Shown one piece after another: positions 1-8,622 of a stretch of DNA of 64,000 nucleotides. The DNA is from Site-B1 sp963722665 (lineage in GTDB: Bacteria; Bacteroidota; Bacteroidia; Flavobacteriales; Flavobacteriaceae), in NCBI GenBank assembly GCA_963722665.1, contig CAVRNW010000021.1, positions 1-64,000 of the forward strand, written 5' to 3'. Each line of letters starts with the position of its first letter. The stretch's first letter is position 1. Position numbers and translations under genes: made by a program. Under the pieces are notes generated by a model. The model did no database searches, was not told where the DNA came from, and saw only the letters and a list, made by a program, of their open reading frames with translations.

Positions 1-17
1 AAATTAATTATTAACCC

Positions 18-962
18 TTAATTAATAATCACTTTCTTGTCTATTGATTTATTATTTTCTGTTTGTATATTTACAATATAAATACCAGTATTTAAGTCGG
101 AGATATTAATACCATTCTCCAAATTTTGATTGTTAACTTTATTATAGGATTTTACTGTTTGGCCTAACATATTGCTCATATTCAATTGTCTTGCCTGATC
201 TGTCAATGACTTAACATACAGTTTTTCCTCTGTTCCATTCACATAGATAAGCGTATTGTCAGTATTGAATTCTTCATTAGAAAGTGTTGAAGGATCCTGG
301 AATATAACCTGAAACCGAGATGTAAATGTTCCGGCTTTTGAAATGAATTGATAACCATCTTTATCTCTTAAATTATAAGATTCACCGGTTAAATTATCTC
401 TTATGAACAAGTCTTGATCATTAGGAAAATTTGAAATCTCAGTCGATATTAGAGTATAATTAAAATTGCCTGATGCATGCATCACAAGATCTATTTCTTT
501 ATCCGGAGTTATAGGGGCAAAGGACTGTAAAACATATTGCTGGCCATTCAACAAGCTTCCCATATCATCTACAGGAGGGTTGTTAATAACACCACCATCA
601 TACCCATAATCGTACCCATCTGTAGCGTTTTCATTAAATCCTATCACAAAACTTCGGCTGGCACCATTGGAAACTCGAAACTCCAAACGTAGAGTTTGTG
701 CTTCTGTATCAACAGTTTCTATGATTGTTGAGGGTTGTTTATTCGCAATTCTATGAAACATAGATCCACTAAATAGGTTGTGATCCAAACCTGTATGTAA
801 AAAAGAGATACAACTATTAGAAACTAAATGTTTAGAAAGTTCATTATTGATTTGGTCAGGTGAATTTTGTCGTGTTAATTTATCATTTGCAGATCCGGCA
901 AACACCAAGTAATTTGTAAAGAGTAGAACCAGCAAAAAGAATATTCTTTGGAGATTTTTCAT
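18..962 (-). CDS. Secreted protein with T9SS type A C-terminal sorting domain
   Basis: A 314-residue exported protein. The N-terminus (about residues 1-22) is a signal peptide. The C-terminal 70-80 residues look like a type IX secretion (Por) sorting domain: a beta-rich segment with the typical LNTGIYIVNIQ pattern followed by KKVIIN at the very end. The middle has no recognised catalytic motif. Residues about 185-240 (DNLTGESYNL, then a segment ending in FQVIF) resemble the region before the sorting domain in the broken T9SS protein at 28.4-30.3 kb, so the two share a C-terminal architecture. It is probably carried across the outer membrane by T9SS and anchored or released; its function is unknown. 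It may be the 3' part of a longer family, but the signal peptide argues that this start is real. Confidence 0.75.
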   Translation of the reverse strand: MKNLQRIFFLLVLLFTNYLVFAGSANDKLTRQNSPDQINNELSKHLVSNSCISFLHTGLDHNLFSGSMFHRIANKQPSTIIETVDTEAQTLRLEFRVSNGASRSFVIGFNENATDGYDYGYDGGVINNPPVDDMGSLLNGQQYVLQSFAPITPDKEIDLVMHASGNFNYTLISTEISNFPNDQDLFIRDNLTGESYNLRDKDGYQFISKAGTFTSRFQVIFQDPSTLSNEEFNTDNTLIYVNGTEEKLYVKSLTDQARQLNMSNMLGQTVKSYNKVNNQNLENGINISDLNTGIYIVNIQTENNKSIDKKVIIN

Positions 963-1157
963 ATCGAGGGGTTTTTAGTTCTTTTTAGGATTAATTAAGT
1001 ATTGAATTGGTAATCAACGCAATAGTTTGATAAAAATAATTCAATACCCTTGTTAAACCATATATATTCGCTATGTTATAATTGAAATTCGATTAAGTGA
1101 AGGCAAATGTCAATTTAATCGTTAAACAACTACAGGAATACTTTTTTGTAGGTTGGT

Positions 1158-2519
1158 TTAATTTACAAAAGGTAAGATATCCTCAATTTTAGAGATAAGA
1201 TGAATTTTGATCTTTGGGTTTTTAAGACTGATCTTATTGTATTTAGATACAAAAATAGTAGAAAATCCTAGTTTTTCTGCTTCCAGGATCCGTTGTTCTA
1301 TGCGTTGAACAGGTCTTATCTCACCTGAGAGACCTACTTCGGCTGCAAAGCAATAATCTTTGGGAATCGCTGTATCCTCGTTCGAGGATAATATAGCTGC
1401 AATAACCGCCAGATCAATTGCCGGATCATCAACCGTGATCCCGCCTGTAATGTTAAGAAAGACATCTTTAGATGCAAGCCTGAACCCCGCTCTTTTTTCC
1501 AAAACGGCCAGGAGCATATTCAATCGCTTGGCGTTAAATCCTGTTGTACTGCGTTGAGGTGTTCCGTAAACAGCTGTACTCACTAAAGCCTGTATCTGGA
1601 TCATAATAGGCCTGAGGCCTTCTATGGTTGCTGCAATGGTATTTCCGCTTAGTTCTTCATCTTTTTGAGATATTAGGATCTCTGAGGGATTTGAGACTTC
1701 TCTCAAACCGGAACTTTGCATTTCATAGATACCTAATTCGTTCGTAGATCCAAAACGGTTCTTATTTGCTCTCAGTATTCTGAATACATGATTTCTGTCT
1801 CCTTCAAACTGCAAAACCGTATCAACCATATGCTCCAAAATTTTTGGCCCTGCGATATTGCCATCCTTTGTAATATGACCTATCAGGATCACTGGAGTGG
1901 AGGTTTCTTTGGCGAATTTTATGAGTTCGGCCGTGCATTCCTTTATTTGAGAAATACTGCCTGAAGACGATTCAATATAATCGCTATGAAGGGTTTGCAC
2001 AGAATCTATGATGACAATTTCAGGTTCTACGGATTGAATTTGCTTAAAAATATTCTGGGTTTTGGTTTCAGTCAACACAAAACAGTTATTGTTGTTTGGA
2101 TTGATGCGTTCTGCACGCATTTTTATCTGCTTTTGGCTTTCTTCACCCGACACATATAGGGTTTTATAAGGCAATTTCAAGGCTATCTGAAGCAGTAGTG
2201 TACTTTTACCTATTCCGGGTTCTCCGCCCAGCAAAATTAATGATCCCGGAACAATTCCGCCTCCTAAAACCCGGTTGAACTCCTCATCAGAAGTTTTAAG
2301 TCTTGCTTCATCAGATAGATCAATTTCATTGATCTTTAGAGGTTTTGACGTTCTTTTAACTGCACTATTTGAAGATGGTTTCCAGTTAGTCTTGTCTTCT
2401 TTTTGAATGATCTCCTCTACAATAGTATTCCATTCTTTACAGGATGTGCATTGTCCTTGCCATTTTGCATATTGGCTGCCGCAATTCTGACAAAAAAAAG
2501 TGGTTTTTACTTTAGACAT
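1158..2519 (-). CDS. radA: DNA repair protein RadA
   Basis: RadA (Sms), a RecA-like branch-migration ATPase that helps process recombination intermediates. At 453 residues it is full length. The N-terminal zinc finger has Cys10, Cys13, Cys24 and Cys27. The Walker A motif GEPGIGKST is at residues 99-107, the RadA-specific KNRFG motif is near residue 253, and a Lon-protease-like domain fills the C-terminal third. It ends 9 nt before the ATG of this gene on the upstream side of the next minus-strand gene (esterase-like, 2529), so the order of transcription is flippase-like protein, esterase-like protein, radA. Identification is secure from motifs and length. Confidence 0.97.
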   Translation of the reverse strand: MSKVKTTFFCQNCGSQYAKWQGQCTSCKEWNTIVEEIIQKEDKTNWKPSSNSAVKRTSKPLKINEIDLSDEARLKTSDEEFNRVLGGGIVPGSLILLGGEPGIGKSTLLLQIALKLPYKTLYVSGEESQKQIKMRAERINPNNNNCFVLTETKTQNIFKQIQSVEPEIVIIDSVQTLHSDYIESSSGSISQIKECTAELIKFAKETSTPVILIGHITKDGNIAGPKILEHMVDTVLQFEGDRNHVFRILRANKNRFGSTNELGIYEMQSSGLREVSNPSEILISQKDEELSGNTIAATIEGLRPIMIQIQALVSTAVYGTPQRSTTGFNAKRLNMLLAVLEKRAGFRLASKDVFLNITGGITVDDPAIDLAVIAAILSSNEDTAIPKDYCFAAEVGLSGEIRPVQRIEQRILEAEKLGFSTIFVSKYNKISLKNPKIKIHLISKIEDILPFVN

Positions 2520-2528
2520 TCGTTTTTA

Positions 2529-3677
2529 TTAAAAGCCAAAATCTGCTTTGATCTCTTCTGCTTTCTCTAACATTAGGTCTTTTGAAATTCCGGCTATTTC
2601 TTCCAAAACATATCCTGATTTATAGGTTCTGTATGCTTTCTTTGGTTCTCCCATCTCCTCGTAATATCTAGCCAGATAGTAAGTCCCTAACAATGATTCA
2701 GGATAATCTTTATTAGCCAATTTGCTCAAATCCTGGTAGTTTTCAAACAATTGATTTTTTTCAATGGCAGATGATATTGCTCTGAAATCATTGATCAGTA
2801 TTTTTTTATTGATACCAAAAAGGTCATTGACCATTTGATACTTTTCTTTTAAATAGTCAACCGGTGAATAATCGAGATTCAGGATGGTTTCCTGATATTC
2901 CTGCTTGCTTATGGGTTGAAAAGTACTAAAAATATTTTCTAAGGCATTAGGAATGGCATGGGCAGCAACTGAATAATGAGTTGGGCCGTCAAAATCATTA
3001 TAACCGTAGAACAGGGATTCGTTATTTATGGAGGACAGATTAATATTTAGGGCTTCAACCCCTTGACTTACATGCCTAAGGTCATTGGAAGCTTTAGCCA
3101 GATAATAGAAATACTTATCTTGAAAATTAAGTAATCGTTCTGTGATGTTCTGTTCCATTTCCGGCGCTAATTCCGGACTTATGCATATATAGGCCATAAA
3201 AAGCGGGTCATTTTTAAATAGGTAGTAATTAATAAAGTTTGCAGTCTTTCCATGCCCTACTGCAATTCTAAAATTGGCTGTTCTGTAATTCTGCTCAATA
3301 AAAGGAACTAATTCCAGCCCGACAAACTCGAAAAAATTTGCACCTGATTCCAGAGGTAAAAAGTTTTCTTCAGAATACTTAGTATCATAATCCCGGGTTC
3401 CATATTGATCTATGCCAACTACAATTGCTTCCGGCATATCCTCCCAATAGGAGTAATAACTAACATTTCCGGCTACAGGATCAAAAAGGTAATCACCATC
3501 AAAAACAATAAATAGAGGATATTTCTGATCTGTATTTTTTTCATAATTTTTTGGCAGTTGTATTTTGATCTGCCGTGTTTCTCCAAGTTTATTTGATTCA
3601 ATTTCCTGGTTTATAACCTGAGAATTAATTGTGTAGGAAAGCAAGAAAATAAAAATTAAAAGGATCGAATTTTTCAT
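2529..3677 (-). CDS. Exported esterase-like alpha/beta-hydrolase fold protein with TPR-like tail, probable lack of Ser nucleophile
   Basis: A 382-residue protein with a signal peptide (residues 1-19). Its fold resembles the putative esterase family (PF00756: enterobactin esterase-like, antigen 85-like). LFIVFDGDYLF near residues 55-65 and the GPTHYS segment near residue 238 (the usual catalytic His) fit this family. At the nucleophile elbow, where GHSxGG is expected, the sequence reads GHGKTANF (residues 141-148), so the catalytic Ser is replaced by Gly. The C-terminal 90 residues contain a TPR-like helical pair (ARYYEEMGEPKKAYRTYKSG). It could be a non-enzymatic binding protein, or use another residue. 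It lies 38 nt downstream of the flippase-like gene and just upstream of radA. Confidence 0.75.
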   Translation of the reverse strand: MKNSILLIFIFLLSYTINSQVINQEIESNKLGETRQIKIQLPKNYEKNTDQKYPLFIVFDGDYLFDPVAGNVSYYSYWEDMPEAIVVGIDQYGTRDYDTKYSEENFLPLESGANFFEFVGLELVPFIEQNYRTANFRIAVGHGKTANFINYYLFKNDPLFMAYICISPELAPEMEQNITERLLNFQDKYFYYLAKASNDLRHVSQGVEALNINLSSINNESLFYGYNDFDGPTHYSVAAHAIPNALENIFSTFQPISKQEYQETILNLDYSPVDYLKEKYQMVNDLFGINKKILINDFRAISSAIEKNQLFENYQDLSKLANKDYPESLLGTYYLARYYEEMGEPKKAYRTYKSGYVLEEIAGISKDLMLEKAEEIKADFGF

Positions 3678-3715
3678 AGTTTAAAGATTTGAGAATTATT
3701 ACGGCAATTTAGAAA

Positions 3716-4669
3716 TTATTTTTCTCTATTAAAAACGGGAAGGAAAAGAAACGATAGTGCGCCAAAAAAAAGTATCAAGGCTGTTTGCGCGGTCCACATG
3801 ATCCAGCCAAAGGCAAAACTGGGGTTTTGTTCAATTCCAAAAAGTGTAAAAGCGGCCAGAATTGCCGCAGGATAAACGAAAAGACCTCCATTTGAGGCCG
3901 CAATGGCAAATCCGCCAGCAATGAATCCAATTAAAATTGCTGCCAAAGGGACATGTTTGAGTTCGGGTACTGCAAATATTGTAACATAGAACATTAGAAT
4001 ATACATGAGCCAAATAAATAGAGTATGCCCAATAAATGCCCATTTTTTCTTCATTTTAAAAATACTGGTTGCACCCTCAATAACTCCTAGAACAAAAGTT
4101 TTAATTTTAAAGGTGATCCCTGATTTGGCATTAATAATTAGAGAAAAGAAAATAGCTCCCAAAGTAATTAAAACAATTAGGCCTATTATTAGAGTTTGCG
4201 GATTGAAGTTCCTTATTAATAAACTACTTATAAAATCATACTGAATAAATAATGTTGTAAGTACAATAAGCAGCATTACCAGCATATCGGCAATTCGCTC
4301 GGCAACAATGGTTCCGAAGCCTTTTTCAAAAGGCACGTTCTCATAATTGGAAAAAACCACAGCCCGCATAACTTCTCCAGACCTCGGAATACCGAAATTA
4401 GTGAGATAGGCTATAAAAACAGCCATGATGCTATTTTGAATTTTAGGTTTAAACCCTAATGGCTCCAACATAAACTTCCATCTATAGGCGCGTGAAAGAT
4501 GACTTAGCAGTCCAAAGAACAGACCTAAAAAGATCCATGAATATTTGACCGATTTAAAGTATGGCAGTATTTCGGAAAATGGAATTTTTGAGAAGGAGTA
4601 CCAGCCAATCAATATTCCGAATATTAATGGAATAACGATCTTTAAAATTTTTGATACACGCTTGTTCAA
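3716..4669 (-). CDS. Flippase-like integral membrane protein (lysylphosphatidylglycerol synthase TM-domain family)
   Basis: A 317-residue polytopic membrane protein of the LPG_synthase_TM (UPF0104, AglD2/MprF-like) family. About 7-8 hydrophobic segments are visible, with the family-typical GLLSHLSRAYRWKFMLEPLGF region near residues 53-73 and NFGIPRSGEVMRAVVFSNYENVPFEKGFGTIVAERI after it. The family is thought to flip or transport lipid-linked molecules; no soluble synthase domain is fused here. It starts 4 nt after panD ends, so panC, panD and this gene probably form one minus-strand operon running on to radA. The substrate cannot be read from the sequence. Confidence 0.85.
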   Translation of the reverse strand: MNKRVSKILKIVIPLIFGILIGWYSFSKIPFSEILPYFKSVKYSWIFLGLFFGLLSHLSRAYRWKFMLEPLGFKPKIQNSIMAVFIAYLTNFGIPRSGEVMRAVVFSNYENVPFEKGFGTIVAERIADMLVMLLIVLTTLFIQYDFISSLLIRNFNPQTLIIGLIVLITLGAIFFSLIINAKSGITFKIKTFVLGVIEGATSIFKMKKKWAFIGHTLFIWLMYILMFYVTIFAVPELKHVPLAAILIGFIAGGFAIAASNGGLFVYPAAILAAFTLFGIEQNPSFAFGWIMWTAQTALILFFGALSFLFLPVFNREK

Positions 4670-4673
4670 GATC

Positions 4674-5024
4674 TTATTTTAAAAGATTGGTGGCTTCGTC
4701 CGGGAACACTAAAGAAGGTTTAAAGATCTTAGCCTTCTCAATATCCATAAAGGCATAAGTGATTAATATTAAAGTGTCACCTACACTTACTTTTCTGGCT
4801 GCTGCGCCGTTCAATGTAATTTCACCACTGTTTCTAGGACCGGGGATAACATATGTTTCAAGGCGTTCACCATTATCATTGTTGACGATTTGAACTTTTT
4901 CACCTTGAATAATATTGGCGGCATCCATTAAATCTTCATCAATAGTAATACTACCGATATAATTTAGATCGGCACCAGTACATTTTACTCTGTGAATTTT
5001 AGATTTTACAACTTGAATTTGCAT
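4674..5024 (-). CDS. panD: Aspartate 1-decarboxylase
   Basis: PanD makes beta-alanine from L-aspartate for pantothenate and CoA synthesis. It is a pyruvoyl enzyme formed by self-cleavage of a proenzyme. The cleavage pair Gly24-Ser25 lies in YIGSITIDEDLMDAA, and the catalytic Lys9 and Tyr58-type positions fit the family. Its 116 residues are the normal length. It follows panC by 13 nt on the same strand, so the two adjacent steps of pantothenate synthesis are co-transcribed. Confidence 0.97.
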   Translation of the reverse strand: MQIQVVKSKIHRVKCTGADLNYIGSITIDEDLMDAANIIQGEKVQIVNNDNGERLETYVIPGPRNSGEITLNGAAARKVSVGDTLILITYAFMDIEKAKIFKPSLVFPDEATNLLK

Positions 5025-5037
5025 GAGGCAAAGATAA

Positions 5038-5886
5038 TTAATTTAATGCGATATTGTCTATTAATCTTACATCGTCAGCATATACTGCAATAAACGCACG
5101 ATATTTTTTATTATTCGATTTTCGTTTCACTTCTTTCAGGGTATCAGTATTTGCAATTCTAAAATATTCTAATTTTAATAATTCATGATCAGCAAATTGT
5201 TTATTTACCCATTTCGTAACATAAGCAGCACTTTTTGTGCCAAACTTAATTTTGGCAGCCTGTAAGGTTTTAAAGATAAACGGAGCTGCTTTTTTGTAAT
5301 TTGGTTTTAATCGCACATTTCTTGAACTCATAGCTAAACCACTAGATTCTCTATGAATTTTGCAGCCTATTATTTTTACCGGAATTTCAAATTTTTTGAC
5401 AAGTTTCTTAATTATTTGCAATTGCTGAAAGTCCTTTTCTCCAAAATAGGCATTGTTTGGTTTTACTATTTCCAATAATTGTTTTACAATAGTTCCAACT
5501 CCATCAAAATGTCCGTCTCTAAACTCGCCTTCCATTTCAAATTCCAGCCCTTCGAAATCAAATTTAACGGCATTCACGCTTTTACTGTAAATATCTTCAA
5601 CACTTGGTGCAAAAACCAATATGTTGCTGTTTACAGTTTTTAACAGATCAATATCCTTTTGAAGTGTTCGCGGATATTTGAGCAGATCATTTTGATTGTT
5701 GAATTGTGTAGGATTTACAAAAATACTAACAATTACTACATTGTTTTCAGCTAATCCGTTTTCAACTAAAGACAGATGACCTTCATGTAAAGCACCCATA
5801 GTAGGGACAAGACCGATGGTTTTATTATCCTTTTTAAAGGACTTGATTTCCTTTTGAAGGTCACGTTTTTGTTTATATACTTTCAC
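5038..5886 (-). CDS. panC: Pantothenate synthetase
   Basis: PanC joins pantoate to beta-alanine using ATP. The 282-residue protein carries the HIGH-like nucleotide-binding motif in LVPTMGALHEGHLSLV (residues 27-42), the FGEKDFQQLQII block and the KMSS-like region around SGLAMSSRN. It is the first gene of the minus-strand panC-panD operon. A TAAGTTTG -7 element lies 24-31 nt upstream of the ATG, on the minus strand (5910-5917). Divergent to it is the glgA-like gene. Confidence 0.97.
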   Translation of the reverse strand: MKVYKQKRDLQKEIKSFKKDNKTIGLVPTMGALHEGHLSLVENGLAENNVVIVSIFVNPTQFNNQNDLLKYPRTLQKDIDLLKTVNSNILVFAPSVEDIYSKSVNAVKFDFEGLEFEMEGEFRDGHFDGVGTIVKQLLEIVKPNNAYFGEKDFQQLQIIKKLVKKFEIPVKIIGCKIHRESSGLAMSSRNVRLKPNYKKAAPFIFKTLQAAKIKFGTKSAAYVTKWVNKQFADHELLKLEYFRIANTDTLKEVKRKSNNKKYRAFIAVYADDVRLIDNIALN

Positions 5887-5909
5887 TTTAGTAAAAAATT
5901 AACAGCATG

Positions 5910-5917
5910 CAAACTTA
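5910..5917 (-). promoter_or_regulatory. Promoter -7 element for panC
   Basis: On the minus strand this reads TAAGTTTG, matching the Bacteroidota TAnnTTTG consensus. The predicted start of transcription is about 7 nt downstream, leaving a leader of about 17 nt before panC. No good TTG -33 element was found at the usual spacing. Confidence 0.5.
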
Positions 5918-5948
5918 AATATAAAAGACTAATCTGCATAAAATTTTG

Positions 5949-5956
5949 TAATTTTG
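5949..5956 (+). promoter_or_regulatory. Promoter -7 element for the glgA-like gene
   Basis: TAATTTTG matches the TAnnTTTG consensus and lies 40 nt before the ATG of the glgA-like gene. With the element at 5910-5917 it forms a divergent promoter pair. Confidence 0.5.
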
Positions 5957-5995
5957 CATGTTTTTTAGTCTGAATTCTCAAAAGAAACTCAATAT

Positions 5996-6805
5996 ATGAA
6001 AGATAAGAGGATATTGTACGTATCATCCGAAGTAGTGCCCTATTTGCCAGAAACAGAAATATCATCTATGTCTTTTGAGACACCAAGAATGGTCAATCAA
6101 AGTGGAGGGCAAATCAGAATTTTCATGCCCAGATATGGGAATATAAATGAAAGAAGACATCAGTTACATGAAGTGATTCGTTTATCGGGGATCAATTTGG
6201 TAATAAATGATCTGGATATGCCTCTTATCATAAAAGTTGCTTCCATACCTAAGGAACGAATTCAGGTGTATTTCATTGATAATGAAGAATACTTTAAAAG
6301 AAAGGCCACCTTGACAGATGAAAATGGAGAATTATTTCCTGACAATGATGAACGAGCCATTTTCTTTGCAAAAGGGGTTATTGAAACTGTAAAAAAATTG
6401 AACTGGTCTCCTGATATTATCCATGTTCATGGCTGGCTGGCATCTTTGCTGCCTCTTTATTTAAAAGAATATTATAAAGGGGAGCCTTTGTTTGCAGATA
6501 GTAAAATAGTTACTAGTATATACAATCAAGGGTATGATGGTGCGTTAAATAAACACATGATCGAAAAAATTAAATTTGACAAAATAAATGAGGACATAAT
6601 AAAAGTCCTGCAAAAACCTTCCTATATAAACTTAATGAAAGTCGCTATAGACCACTCTGACGCACTAATAGTCGGCTCAGAGGAACTTCCTAAAGAGATT
6701 TCAGATTACTTGAAAAAATGCCAAAAACCAGTTTTAGAATTTCAAAGCAAAGAAGAGTTTGCCGAAAATTATAAAGAGTTTTACAGCACAAAATTAATGA
6801 GTTAA
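5996..6805 (+). CDS. Short glycogen/starch synthase-like glycosyltransferase (N-terminal GT5 domain only)
   Basis: A 269-residue protein matching only the N-terminal (acceptor-side) half of GT5 glycogen synthases. ILYVSSEVVPYLPETE near the start, the FMPRYGNINERRHQ segment and IIHVHGWLASLLPLYLK (about residues 139-155) are recognisable. The C-terminal Rossmann domain that normally binds ADP-glucose is absent, and the frame ends in a normal stop rather than a frameshift. This short form is usual in flavobacteria beside DUF4270 and glmS genes, so it is a lineage-specific protein rather than a fresh truncation. Whether it is an active glucosyltransferase is doubtful. It is the first gene of a glgA-like/DUF4270/glmS operon. 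Confidence 0.85.
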   Translation: MKDKRILYVSSEVVPYLPETEISSMSFETPRMVNQSGGQIRIFMPRYGNINERRHQLHEVIRLSGINLVINDLDMPLIIKVASIPKERIQVYFIDNEEYFKRKATLTDENGELFPDNDERAIFFAKGVIETVKKLNWSPDIIHVHGWLASLLPLYLKEYYKGEPLFADSKIVTSIYNQGYDGALNKHMIEKIKFDKINEDIIKVLQKPSYINLMKVAIDHSDALIVGSEELPKEISDYLKKCQKPVLEFQSKEEFAENYKEFYSTKLMS

Positions 6806-6813
6806 TTTTTAAT

Positions 6814-8619
6814 ATGAAAATGACGAAGATTGTAAATAGTTTTAAAGCTATTACTGTTTTGATAGCTTTGATTGTATCCTTTATTGCTTGTGAAAAGGAT
6901 TATGCTTCCATAGGTGTGGATGTTATAGGTAACAATAATTTTGAAACAAATAGTATTAGTTATCCGGTTATCGCCTTTAATAATAAGATCAAACCGGTAC
7001 AAACCAATAATCTGAACTCTAATTTATTGGGTTTTTATAATGATCCGGTTTATGGAAGTTCATCAGCTAATTTGGTAAGTCAATTGAATTTGGCTACAGG
7101 TAGTCAAAACAGAACGTATGGTGTTAATATTAGATTAGATTCAATTGTGCTTACAATTCCTTATTTCAGTGGAGTGGATCCAGATGAGTCCACAGATGAA
7201 AATGGAAATACAAATTATCTTTTAGATTCTATTTATGGTAATGCCGAAACACCCTTAAAACTTTCAATTTATAAGAATAATTATTTTTTAAGAGATTTTG
7301 ACCCTAGCACTGATTTTGTGCAAAGTCAAAAATATTATTCGAGTGGAGAAACATCTTTGGGTAGTCCTATATCAGTGTCTGAAATGGAATCAGAATTGAT
7401 TTATCAAAACGACTCTTTATTTTTTGATAAAAATGAGATTATATTAACTACAAATAATTATTCTGATAGTGAAATTGAAGAAGAAATAACATCGAGGTTG
7501 AGTCCTGCCTTAAGATTAAAACTTGACAGCTTGTTCTGGAAAGAAAACATAATAGATAAAATTGGAGAACCAGAACTGAGCAATACAAATAATTTTAAGG
7601 AGTATTTTAGAGGGCTTTATTTTAAAGTTGAAAGTAATGGAGTGGATTCACCAATGATATTATTGAATATTAGCTCATCGACTTCAAATGTGACAGTTCA
7701 TTTCAGCAGTGTTGCTGAGTTTGATGATGATGACAGTGACGGCATTCCAAATGTTGCTGATGCTGATGTTGATGGTGACGGAAATTTAGATGAAGATAGT
7801 TTAGATACAGATGGTGACGGAATTAAAGACACTGCTGATGCCGATATTGATGGTGATGGCACTATTGATGAAGATGTTCTGGACATTAATTCAGATGGGA
7901 TAAATGACGAAGAATTAGCTGTAAACAGCAACACTATTGTGCTCAATTTAAATGGGAACAGAGTCAATATATTTGATAATAGTCAATTCAATGGGTCTAT
8001 TTTGACCGAGATTGAAAATGCCAACACCACAGAGGGAGATGAGAAATTGTATTTAAAAGGAGGAGAAGGATCCATGGCAGTTATTGATTTATTTGGAGGA
8101 ACAGATACACCTGAATTTATTGAATTTAAATCCCATCAAGACGACTGGATAATAAATGAAGCGAATTTGATCTTTTATGAAGATCAAACAACCATTACAG
8201 AAGAGGATCATAAGAATGACAGGATATTTCTTTATGACCTAAATAATAATTTACCGGTAATAGATTTATTTAGGGATACACAGTCAACAATTGCCCCAAT
8301 TAATTCATTTATCAATCATTTAGGCAGAAGGTATACAGATGCTCAAGGAAATAATAAATTCAAAATTAGAATTACCGAGCATATCAATAATATTCTTTTA
8401 AATGACTCCACTAATACGAAACTTGGCTTAACCATATCGTCTAACGTTAATTTATATGATACTTCGGGTCTGTTAGGAGTGACTGAAATCGATAATGTGA
8501 AGGAATTACCAAGAGGAACTGTCCTTTCACCGAAAGGAACAGTAGTTTACGGAAATAATACTTCGCTTTCTGACAAAAAAGTTAAATTAGAAATTTATTA
8601 TACAGAACCAAACGATTAA
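6814..8619 (+). CDS. DUF4270 lipoprotein with Asp-rich calcium-binding repeat insert
   Basis: A 601-residue secreted lipoprotein of the DUF4270 family; the lipobox is SFIAC with the acylated Cys at about residue 26. The family is confined mainly to Bacteroidota and its function is not known. Residues about 304-368 form an insert of acidic DxDGDG-type repeats (for example DTDGDGIKDTADADIDGDG), like thrombospondin type 3 calcium-binding repeats, placed just before the family segment LNLNGNRVNIFD. The gene lies 8 nt after the glgA-like gene and 3 nt before glmS, so it is co-transcribed with them. Surface exposure is inferred, not shown. Confidence 0.88.
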   Translation: MKMTKIVNSFKAITVLIALIVSFIACEKDYASIGVDVIGNNNFETNSISYPVIAFNNKIKPVQTNNLNSNLLGFYNDPVYGSSSANLVSQLNLATGSQNRTYGVNIRLDSIVLTIPYFSGVDPDESTDENGNTNYLLDSIYGNAETPLKLSIYKNNYFLRDFDPSTDFVQSQKYYSSGETSLGSPISVSEMESELIYQNDSLFFDKNEIILTTNNYSDSEIEEEITSRLSPALRLKLDSLFWKENIIDKIGEPELSNTNNFKEYFRGLYFKVESNGVDSPMILLNISSSTSNVTVHFSSVAEFDDDDSDGIPNVADADVDGDGNLDEDSLDTDGDGIKDTADADIDGDGTIDEDVLDINSDGINDEELAVNSNTIVLNLNGNRVNIFDNSQFNGSILTEIENANTTEGDEKLYLKGGEGSMAVIDLFGGTDTPEFIEFKSHQDDWIINEANLIFYEDQTTITEEDHKNDRIFLYDLNNNLPVIDLFRDTQSTIAPINSFINHLGRRYTDAQGNNKFKIRITEHINNILLNDSTNTKLGLTISSNVNLYDTSGLLGVTEIDNVKELPRGTVLSPKGTVVYGNNTSLSDKKVKLEIYYTEPND

Positions 8620-8622
8620 ATT

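Noticed and set aside
1360..1557. Plus-strand ORF inside radA
   Set aside because: Antisense shadow of a strongly conserved gene, with no ribosome site, promoter or family resemblance.
5883..6065. Minus-strand 60-residue ORF between panC and the glgA-like gene
   Set aside because: It overlaps both gene starts and the divergent promoters; hydrophobic reading is due to AT-rich sequence.
7698..7967. Minus-strand ORF opposite the Asp-rich DUF4270 segment
   Set aside because: Ser/Pro/Ile-rich product is only the reverse reading of the GAT/GAC repeats.
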